From the NCBI GenBank assembly GCA_001465935.1, contig LNKV01000054.1, positions 62,001 to 126,000 on the forward strand: a stretch of 64,000 nucleotides of DNA, written 5' to 3'. Below the pieces are notes generated by a model. It saw only the letters and a program-made list of their open reading frames with translations, did no database searches and was not told where the DNA came from. Numbering within the stretch: the stretch's first letter is position 1; the number at the start of each line of letters is the position of its first letter. Position numbers and translations under genes: made by a program. This DNA is from Clarireedia homoeocarpa. Its lineage: Eukaryota; Ascomycota; Leotiomycetes; Helotiales; Rutstroemiaceae. Below, in pieces: positions 10,757 through 20,129 of this stretch.

Positions 10757-11279
10757 TATACTCTTGTGGGTGTAATGTGCAGCGGTATGAGATATGGCTC
10801 GATTTTGAAGCTTTTCTGACAAGAAAACACCGAGTATGTTTAGAACTGTGACGACATGTGACTGCGCTGCAGTGAAGATGGCGGTATACTTAAGAGCTCG
10901 CTTAGGCCTGATGTTATCGAGGTCTTCTCAGACCTGCACTAGCCTTAACATGACCTTTTTCTCGGAGCAACCGGGTCATGAAAGTCGTAGAAAAGTGAAA
11001 CAACTCGGCCCCGACCTGATCAGGACCTTGTGGTTGAAATTATCGGCTTTCGGCAAGACGATGGATCAGACCCTCGGGATGTAATCATCGGCCTCGGGCG
11101 ACGCGATGGATCAGGCCGTATATGAAATCCCTGTTGAAAGGCCTAGCCAAATTGCTTGTAATTACCTTGGATCTCATCCATCTTGGTAATGGGACGAGTG
11201 AATAGTTCTTTATAAATCATCCCTAGGATAATTTCCTGAAGGATCGACATAGAACTCTGCTAACTCGCAACCAAATACA
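10757..11279. promoter_or_regulatory. Bidirectional promoter of phosphatase and cyclase genes
   Basis: The 523-bp spacer is shared by divergent genes. A TATA-like TATAAAT lies at 11211-11217, about 65 bp before the cyclase ATG. At about 11040-11120 two imperfect direct repeats occur, each containing a TCGGC…CGG group followed by GATGGATCAG; their GATGGATCAG cores are 43 bp apart. CGG triplets are the usual half-sites of fungal Zn2Cys6 regulators, so these repeats are candidate operator sites (inference). A TGATCA-centred palindrome (CCTGATCAGG) lies at about 11014-11023. Confidence 0.5.
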
Positions 11280-14200
11280 ATGCAGCTCGCGCTCAAGTCT
11301 CGCGTTCGCGATCTTGTCAATCGTATCTCAATTAAAAATGGCGACGTAGGATTTATGACATGTGCAGTTTACGATACGGCATGGGTTTCAATGGTGGCCA
11401 AGGAGGTCCAGGGTAAGAAAGTCTGGCTGTTCCCTGAGTGCTTTCATTATATAATGAACAAGCAGTTGCCAGATGGAGGCTGGTCATCATATGCAGCAGA
11501 AGTGGATGGGATTCTAAATACTAGTGCATCGCTCCTGGCACTGAAGGCGCATCAGGAGAATTCATATCAGATTACAGAGTATAGCAAGCAAGATCTCGAA
11601 CGACGGATCCTTGCCGGCAGCGCATCGTTGCTCGCGCAGCTCCAAACCTGGGATGTAGAGAAGGCGGACCATGTCGGATTTGAGATTTTAGTGCCTACCA
11701 TGTTGTCCCTGTTGGAGGAACAAGGAGTGGTTTTCGAATTCCCAGGAAAGAAATTGCTGCAGAAGCTCAACCAGATGAAGCTCTCAAAGTTCAAAGTCGA
11801 ATACTTGTACTCTCCAATCAAGACTACGGCCCTCCATTCCCTCGAAGCCTTTGTAGGCAAGTTAGACTATGACAAGGTGCGCCACCACAAGACCTTTGGT
11901 TCTTACATGGGGTCACCTTCCTCCACGGCGGCGTGTTTGATGTATTCCTCCTCATGGGACGACGAGTCAGAAGATTACTTGAGATGGACCTTGAAAGACG
12001 GTGCTGGTCAAGGGAGTGGAGGAATGCCCAGTGCATTTCCTTCGACCTACTTTGAAGTCGCATGGGTAGGTAATTCTTAAAGATTTATATGTACGATTCT
12101 AACCCTGCTTTAGGTTCTCACAACTCTTCTAGAAGGTGGTTTCACTATAGAGGATATTGGCAAGGACCAAGCAGAAAACTTCGCCGTACACTTGAAAAGG
12201 GTAATGGAAGAGCAGAAGGGACTTATGGGCTTTGGTAGGTCAAAAAGCAAGTGCACACATCCTTCTTAGCGCTAATCGATCTCTAGCACCATCTGTCGGA
12301 GTCGATGTAGATGACACGGCCAAAACGTTACTCTTGATTAATCTTCTAGGTCACTCCACTTCTCCTCAGGGGATGCTGGATGAGTTTGAGTGTGAAACTC
12401 ATTTCCGTACTTATCAAGCAGAGCGCAATCCCAGCTTCACCGCAAACTGCAATGCTCTCGTTGCCCTCTTATCTCTACCGAATTTGTCTGAGCTAGCTCC
12501 ACAAATCGAAAAGGTGGCATCATTCTTGAGTAAGACTTGGTGGGACAGCCAAGGCGCTATTGATGATAAATGGGTGTGTCTTATATTTTCCATTCTGTTG
12601 TAGGATTTTTCAACAGCACTTCTAATTTCTCCTCTAGAACCTTTCTGAATTCTACCCGTCAATGCTCCTAGCTGAAGCATTTTCAAACCTCCTCGAGTCT
12701 TGGGGCCGCGGCGACCTCTCCAGTATTCCGATTTCTCTCATCACTGACGAGATCGAAGTATCACTCTATCAAGTTCTATTCCGGACACTCATGTCACAGA
12801 ATCCTAATGGATCATGGGGCCACGAAAACTCACGAGAAGTCACGGCATATGCCACTCTGACCATATCCAAGGCCTCAATATTGCCACTGCCTGAAGAAAT
12901 CCGCACACAGATCAGCAAAAGCATTGCAGCTGCTCAGCAATTCCTTCTCTCTGCCACCGAAACCGCCCCAAGCTATCTCTGGGTGGAAAAAGTTACATAT
13001 GGCTCAGAGGTGCTGGCAGAAGGTTATGTTCTGGCTGCACTTAATGCCTCAACGAAGAAGCAGCAACTGCTATCAACTGACTTGGCTTCATATGTGGCAG
13101 TCCCAGCAGTAAAAATCGCCAAATTATCTCACGAGTGCTTTGATAGCCAACTTTTTCCCTCAAAGGAGCCTTGGAAATTGCAAGCTGTATATATGGAGAG
13201 CTCTTGTTTTCGTCCATACCTGCAGAAGCTGGTGAAAGATATTCATCCTGGCGGCTTAGAAAATGACAAGGCGGTTGAGGTGATTCCCTTTGCGTGGACT
13301 GCATACAACTATGTCGCAAAACAGACTTTATCGACGAGCAATCTGAGGAAAGAGATGAGAGAGTCTCTACTTAGGCAACTTATCCCGAAGCTAGGAAACG
13401 GAAACGGAATGGAGATTGAAGAGATAGAAAGCCATGTGAAGCCGCCAGTCAATGGCCACTCAGCAGTCAAGAGCCACTCACTGACCAATGGTGATTCAAA
13501 AACCAAATCTAATGGCGATGTGCAGAACGGTTTCTCTTCCACATTGGAAATGTCCGCCAAAGTGACCCTAGCCTGTGTACGAGCCCTGAAAGAACCCGTC
13601 GCCGTCACTCATATACCCAATGAGCTCACCTACCTGCTCCCCGATGGCGCGACGAGTGACCTTCATAATACCTTTGTCCAGGGGACAGTAACATCAAGTA
13701 CCTCTGTGAACGACCTTCTTGCATCAGCTGCAAAATCGGTCTTTACCTCGTACGATGGCTCTTTTGCTCAAGTTGTCGGCCCAGAAGTATCTTCTCGGCT
13801 GGTGACAAATATTCCTGGCAGTGGTGCCTTTTATGAACTGGGTGCTTATATTCCTCCACTCAACGAGGTGTGGTTCACATCCACCTTCGCCAAGTAAGTG
13901 TCACATTGCTTTGTCCCGGTTTTTTTTAAATCATTAAGCATAGCTAATTCAATTCTACAACTCTCAGATATCCGAGCCCTGGCCAAATCACAGCATATAA
14001 CATGACCACAGACAAGTTTCGTACCATTGATAAAGTGCCTTATGGGGCCGGCGGGGTCTATTTTGGTGATAGAGTCTACATTGGCAGTCTGTCGCCCGGC
14101 GCAGGTGTCATTGCTGTCAACCCAACCGATTTAAGTGCGACAACGATCTTCAACTCCTACTTTGGGCTCCCCATGTCTCTCGCCGACGATCTCGTATGGG

Positions 14201-14814
14201 TTACACTACCATCTGGCAAGAGATACCTCTACTTCACAAGCTTTTTTACACCGCTCGAGCCTGGCGGCTCAGTCCCAACTCTCGACCGGCCTTTAAGTGT
14301 TCCAAATTGTGTCTGGCGCTGGGACCCGCAGGAAGAGGTGCTTCTACCAGTCATCAGTCGTATGGATGTACCTATTCCAAATGGTATTCGTGTCTCTCCA
14401 GATCAGAAGACATTATATGTCACTGATAGTCTCAGTACCGTTGCCGGTGGTGCTGGAGAAGGAAATCAAGGCTATGCACCCACCGCAGGGCCCAACATCT
14501 ACGCCTTTGAGCTCAGCGATGAGGGATTTCCCATCAACAAACGTCTCTTTGGCCTTGCGCGGTCGGGGTATCCTGATGGTATTCATGTTGATGACGCAGG
14601 GAGGGTGTGGACTGCTGAAGGCGAGGGAATCGTGGTGCGTAGTCCGGCTGGCAAGATACTTGGTGTCTTCAACGCTGCTGCATTTGGCATTGAAGCAAGC
14701 AATGGGATGCAGATTTGCAATTTTGCACTGGCGGGCGACACGCTCTTTGTCGCTGCCTTCGATTCATTGTACGCGGTTAGACTTGCGGAAGTTGTTGCAG
14801 TCGGACAGTGTTGA
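11280..14814 (+). CDS. Class II diterpene cyclase fused to SMP-30/gluconolactonase beta-propeller
   Basis: Five exons, 11280-12065, 12114-12234, 12287-12573, 12638-13893 and 13968-14814, give 1098 residues with phase kept at all GT-AG introns. Residues ~1-650 are a fungal copalyl-diphosphate-synthase-like beta-gamma unit: VYDTAWVSMV, LPDGGWSSYAAEVDGILNT, SAFPSTYFEVAWVL, the class II acid motif DVDD (309-312) and GSWGHENSREVTAY (456-469). These protonate GGPP. EVIPFAWTAYN (~612-622) resembles the beginning of the class I half of CPS/KS enzymes, but that half then ends; no DDxxD or NSE motif follows. A polar Asn/Ser/Lys linker (~657-697) leads to an SMP-30 propeller (~790-1098) with the expected metal ligands: Glu798 in YELGA, Asn955 in IPNGIRVSPD and Asp1020 in YPDGIHVDDAG. 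The linker and propeller start share one long exon with the cyclase end, so the fusion does not depend on an intron prediction there. It is cytosolic, with no signal peptide. Product and propeller role are unknown. Confidence 0.88.
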
Positions 14815-15653
14815 GAAAGAAGATGACCTCGTTTTTGCTGGATTCAATCCGTATCTTTTGCCAGATACAAACAAGCTTTGATTGTGGAAGTCGACTCTGA
14901 CTCATCTTGTTCATTCGTTGAAGAAAAGAAAAGAATCTTCCATGATCTCAATAGATGTAGAAAATCAAGTTTACCACAAACATGTCGTAATTCAATAGAT
15001 ATAGAAAATTAAATTACATTTATCACAAACATGTCGTCGTTCAATGATTGTGAGGTTACTTCCATTATCTACTGGGCTTCAGTCGGAGAGTGACCTATGA
15101 TAATTCATAATCAAGTTCTGTTAATACATTGAATACATAATCAAGTTCTGTTAAAAGTCAAATCAAATTTTGGCAACACGCTGCATCTGGCATCTTAACA
15201 GGCCTGTCAATGAATATAAGCATAAATCTCTACTGAGCTATATTCTCGTCTGATTTCTGGAGACATAAAATAACCCTAATTGGATTACTCAAGATAAATC
15301 GACTTGTGTTCAATGGGCCTTGTTTTTGCCCTTGTTTTTCATTACGAGCCGCCCTGATTAATTATGCTTACATACAGGTTTTATCCAGATCAGGTTATCT
15401 GCGTAGGATTAGTCCAAATTTCGGTAACTCGGTGATCCTTTCCAACTCTACGGTCCCGACCAACACCGAGTCTGACCGACGAGTCCAGAAGAATTGCCAA
15501 TTCATCCTAGCGAGAGTCTCCTTGCTCGGATATTCCGATTAAAGGTCGAAGGCAGCCAACCCAAAAGATAAAATTCATGAATGCTGCGAGTTGTCTTTAG
15601 ATTCAGTCCAGTCTCCGTCTTCAACAGCTTAATTAGCAACTTACTTCGCAGCC
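14815..15653. promoter_or_regulatory. 3' flank of cyclase and promoter of GGPP synthase gene
   Basis: This gene-free spacer separates two co-directional genes. A partly duplicated segment (ATAGATATAGAAAATTAAAT / ATGTCGT and ATAATCAAGTTCTGTTAA repeats) lies at about 14950-15155. At 15527-15537 a perfect inverted pair CGGATATTCCG (CGG-N5-CCG) sits 117 bp before the ATG. That is the form of site bound by Zn2Cys6 regulators and is a candidate operator only. Confidence 0.45.
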
Positions 15654-17188
15654 ATGTCTACATTCCCTGAATTTTCCGTTCTCCTCCCACAACCAGAACC
15701 ACAAGACGTCGAGGTGGTTACGGACTTATGCAACAATCTAGTATCTAGCAATCCCATAGATTCGATATCCGATGAGACAGCCAGCAGATTTCATGCAGAT
15801 AGTGTCGGCCTCTTCTCGACAATCAACAGATCCCATGCAGATAGTGTCGGTCTCTCGTCGACAACCAGCAGATCACATGCAGATAGTGTCGGCATCTTCT
15901 CGATAACCGGCAGATCTCATGCAGATAGTGTCGGCCTCTCCTCGACAACCAGCTGGCAGCCTGAGGAGCAAACTCATGATAAAGAAATGGAAATCTTCAC
16001 AGATGACACTCAGCCGCCCAAGGCCAGCTTTTCCATCGACTTGGAGGCGCTGAGTAAATGGAGTGAGGAGAAGGAAAACGTATGTTACGATTCTGCTACC
16101 GTCGCATTGTCTAGGCGGAAAGACTTGTGCTAATAATGTATCTTACAAGGCTGTGAAGAGGCCATTTGACTACATTATCACCCTGGGGGGCAAGGCTTTC
16201 CGTAGCCAAGTCCTGTTTGCATTAAACCTTTGGCTGCAGGCGGACGAAGAGTCATGCAAAACGATTGATGAAGCCGTGGCCATGCTTCATAATAGCTCGT
16301 TACTGTGAGTCTGAGAGATCCATCTCCTCACTTTGGTCTATGATCAGGTAGATTTAAGAAGTAAAAATAGCTGACTAATCTGTGAACGAATGCAGAATTG
16401 ATGATATTCAGGACGAGTCCAAGCAACGACGAGGCTCACTTTCGGCTCACGAAGTCTTTGGGGTTGCTCAAACTATCAATTCTGCCAATTACATTTACTT
16501 TCAAGCCCAGGAGAAGCTCCGAAAGCTAGAGAACTGGCCGCAAGCCTTTACGGTCTTCAATGAGGAGCTGCTCAACTTACATCGTGGACAAGGCATGGAG
16601 CTCTACTGGCGTGACACGTTGCAACCACCATCCGAGGCCGATTACTTGCAGATGGTTGCGAACAAGACGGGCGGTCTCTTCAGATTGATCTTGAAGCTCT
16701 TAAAATGCGCCAGTAAGTGTGAATATGACCTGGGTCCTTTTGTTGATGTGCTTGGCATGATGTTTCAGATCTTGGATGATTATAAGAACCTTAAGGACGA
16801 AAAGGTAACTAAATTCACTTTTGCCATTCTTCTGAATAGAGAAAGCGACATACATACTAATCGGTAACAATAGATGAGCGAAGAAAAAGGCTACTGCGAG
16901 GACCTGACTGAGGGCAAATTCTCATTCCCGATATGCCACGCTATCTGGACCAATGATCCGAGCAAGGGTGAGATATTGGGGATCCTCAAATCGAAGACGA
17001 CTGATAATATGCTTAAGTCGCATGTTGTAGACTGCTTGGAAAAGTCGGGGAGCTTGGAATACACAAGGATGGCGATGGAGACACTATATGAGCGGGCGCG
17101 AGAATTATTGGATGGTATTCCCGAACGGAATCCAGCAATTGAGGCTGTCCTGGATAAGCTGATTCTTGGTGTCCGGGCTAGCAAATAG
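15654..17188 (+). CDS. Geranylgeranyl diphosphate synthase, cluster copy
   Basis: Four exons, 15654-16079, 16150-16304, 16396-16804 and 16874-17188, give 434 residues; all introns are GT-AG with phase kept. It is a trans-isoprenyl diphosphate synthase that condenses IPP with allylic diphosphate to make the C20 substrate for the adjacent cyclase. The first Asp-rich motif is DDIQD (196-200, followed by ESKQRRG), the second DDYKN (321-325); KRPFDYI and GGKAFRSQ mark the N-terminal helices. FARM and surroundings are those of fungal GGPP synthases, with a somewhat variant PFDY/GGKAFRS region. The N-terminal ~140 residues are extra and contain four 14-residue tandem repeats. The long extension and position next to a cyclase point to a pathway-specific paralogue rather than the housekeeping enzyme. 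Confidence 0.9.
15786..15953 (+). repeat. 42-bp coding tandem repeat, four copies
   Basis: Four consecutive 42-bp units encode RFHADSVGLFSTIN, RSHADSVGLSSTTS, RSHADSVGIFSITG and RSHADSVGLSSTTS (residues 45-100 of the GGPP synthase). Copies 2 and 4 encode identical peptides while copies 1 and 3 share the F-S-T/I form, which suggests duplication of a two-unit block. Confidence 0.95.
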
Positions 17189-17753
17189 ATGGCGGCCAAT
17201 GTTTAGGGCTCTTCTGTTTTTGTTTAATCTTTGTTACCTGACGATTTATAGACAGTCTGTTCTAGCCAGTATAGACAATAGTGGAAATATATAAAATTCT
17301 AAAAGTGACGCCACTTCTAGAGAAGTGACAATTGCAGCTTATATTTTAGTATCAGGTTACACATACCCCCCTCTGGTAGCGTAGCAGTATAGTAGTTAGC
17401 GTAGCAATACAGTAGTTAGTGTAGCTAGTATATCGGTACTTAGAGTAGCGGTACTTAAACACGAATATCGCGGAGATAGAGAATGCAACTCTTTATTATA
17501 TTACTTTTCAGACCTGCTTGTGACAATTAGTAGTAGTATTTAGTAAAAGTAGAATTTTCTATTTCCAACTAGTTTCTTTTAATAGAGATACTAGAACTAA
17601 GTTCTTCGGATATAATCGAGACTTATCTCTAATTTTAAAATCTATATTAGTACTTTTCAATAAACTAATCTATTTAATACCTCGAATCGATCTATTTAAT
17701 ATTTTATTTAAATATATAATAGTTAGGAAACTATAACTAATTTAATATATTAG
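17189..17753. other. Transition from cluster to AT-rich block
   Basis: The 3' flank of the GGPP synthase gene has short GTAGCGTAGCAGTATAGTAGTTAG-like direct repeats at about 17375-17440. Composition then falls quickly into nearly pure A/T from about 17540. No gene. Confidence 0.6.
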
Positions 17754-17941
17754 TATAATAATTTATATAAAATTATATATATAATTATATTAATCTAATT
17801 AGAATATTTCTTTATAAAGTATTATTTTATATAAACTTTAAAACTTTAAATCTATATAAAGTCTTTTTTTTATATATAGTTTTAATTCTATAATTTAATA
17901 TTCTAAAATTATTTAATATCTTTATTAGTAGTCTTATTATA
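17754..17941. repeat. Left LTR (188 bp)
   Basis: Left copy of the long terminal repeat, more heavily converted to A/T than the right copy. Confidence 0.75.
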
Positions 17942-19666
17942 TTATATTGAATTTTTTTTACTTTATATATAATATTATTATTTTATTAGAAATAGTATTC
18001 TTAAAAATAATTAATTAAAAAGATAATTTATATATAAATATTTTATTAAAAAATAATTAGTTTTTTTATTTATATTATATAATATTTTATAAACTTTATA
18101 TATATACTAATATTTATATATTTAATTTTATAAGTTCTTAAAATAGATTATATATATTATTATTAAAAATATAAAAAAAGTAAGATTTAATTAAGAATTC
18201 TTAATAATAATCTTTTTAAATTTTAAAAGAATTCTATTAATAGTTATATTAGAATTAGTTAATAAATTAAAATATAATAAAAATATAAATTATAACTTTT
18301 AAACTTCTTTATATAAAACAAGTTAGTATTTATAATATTAGTATTCGAAAATTTATTAAAGTTATTTTATATATTAATATTTTATAATTAATAATTATCT
18401 TTTTACTTTTTTAATTTATATAATATTATAAATTAATTTACTTATTAATATATTAATTTTATTAATATAATTTAACTATTTTTCTTTTTTAAATTAAATA
18501 ATTATATTAATTTATTTTTATAAATTATAACTTTATATTTATATTTATTTTAATTTATTTTATATTCTTTTACTTTCTAAATTCGAATAATCTTTTTAAA
18601 TTAATATTTTTTAATTATATACTTTCTATATAATAATAACTCGAAAATCTTTTATTTTTAAATAATTTCGATTTAAAACTATCTTTTTTAAATATTATTT
18701 TTAAACTTTTATTTATTATTTATTTTATTATTATTATTNTTTTAAACTCTTATTTATTATTTATTTTATTATTATTATTATTTTATTTCTTTTAAAAATA
18801 ATAAAATAGTTAATTATTAATAAAATTATAATTAAGTTTATAATTATTTATTAATAACTTAGTATTTAAATTAAAGAGTTTAAATAAGAACTTAAAATAT
18901 TTTATTTAAATAATACTTTTTTTTATTCTTTTTACTTTTATTTAATAGTTTTTATTTTAATATTTAATTGCTTATTATTAAAACTAAACTTTAAGTTAAT
19001 AGCGAAATTATAAAAAATAATATTATTAAATTTTATTATATTTTCTTAAACTTTAAATTTTCTATTTAAATCTAAATTTTATTTTTTATTAATAAATCCC
19101 TTTTTAATTATAAAGATATTTTTAAAGTTTTTACTTTTATATATAAAAAATTTTATTATATTAAAGAAACTTTTATTTACTTTTATATAATTTATTAAAA
19201 TATTGATTTTTTAAGTAATTATATTACTAGATTTTAATATATTCTATATAAAATAAATAAAAAGAGTTAAGATAATAACTAGAAAATCAATATTTTTTAT
19301 TTAGATTTAAACTAGATAATATAATAATAACTAGATAATTAATTAGATAAGTTTATTAACTTTAAAGAATTTATATATTTTATATAATATTTTAGTAACT
19401 TTTCTTTTTATTAACTTATATCTATATTTATTATTTTACTAATTTAGTAATTATTATATTTTTAATATTTCTATATATAGTTTTATTAATATTTATAATA
19501 AACTACTAAGTTAATAAACTTAAATATAATCGAGATTAATAAATAGATTAAAAGATAATTAATTTAAATAAAAGTTTTTTTACTTTTTTTAATTTATTTC
19601 TTTTATTAATATTAAAGTTATTCTTTTTAAATACTTAGAGACAAGCTTTTTCGAAAAGAGGGGTAA

Positions 19667-19853
19667 TATAACGATTTATATAAAATTATATATATAGTAT
19701 ATTAATTTAACTAGGATATTTCTCTATAAAATATTATTTTATATAAGCTCTAAAACTCTAAACTATATAAAGTCTCTCTTTTTATATATAGTTTTAGTTC
19801 TATAATTTAATATTCTAAAGTTATTTAGTATTTTTATTAATAGTCTCGTTATA
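19667..19853. repeat. Right LTR (187 bp)
   Basis: Right copy of the long terminal repeat, preceded by the purine tract. It retains more G/C positions (CGATTTATA…CTCGTTATA). Confidence 0.75.
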
Positions 19854-20129
19854 CTTATTATTATAATTACACAGATATATCTCTAGCTAATTATAAGTAC
19901 TTTTTCCTTTCTATATTAAAGACGCGTTACTAGCTAAGTATAATCTACAAATTTACTAGATAAGCTTAGCTGCCTTTGACTAGCTATAAGAATATCTTAT
20001 AGTAGCAGCCTTATCTAAATTATAGCAAAAGGCTTGGTGACCGTATTTGTTATCGAGCCAGCTCTCCTACTAGTTATATCTCGTATACTAGGTGAAAACA
20101 AATTTCAATATATATATATAGTTTACAGA

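Larger units (their letters stand above)
17754..19853. mobile_element. RIP-decayed LTR retroelement, ~2.1 kb
   Basis: Two direct repeats of ~187 bp, 17754-17941 and 19667-19853, align along their whole length with mainly transition differences. The right copy starts TATAACGATTTATAT and ends TCGTTATA, as expected for TGTAACGA…TCGTTACA ends after C-to-T/G-to-A change. A purine tract (CGAAAAGAGGGG, about 19651-19662) lies directly before the right repeat, as expected for second-strand priming. The 1.7-kb interior is almost entirely A/T and has no coding frame. It is too short for full gag-pol, so this was either a non-autonomous element or is internally deleted. No clear target duplication was found. 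Confidence 0.75.

Noticed and set aside
12638..13968. Splitting the fusion into two genes, cyclase and lactonase.
   Set aside because: The cyclase end, linker and propeller start are in one continuous exon without a stop, and no new promoter-like gap exists between them.
11280..14814. Reading the cyclase as a complete bifunctional CPS/KS (ent-kaurene synthase).
   Set aside because: No DDxxD or NSE/DTE motif follows the class II part; the C-terminal third is an SMP-30 propeller.
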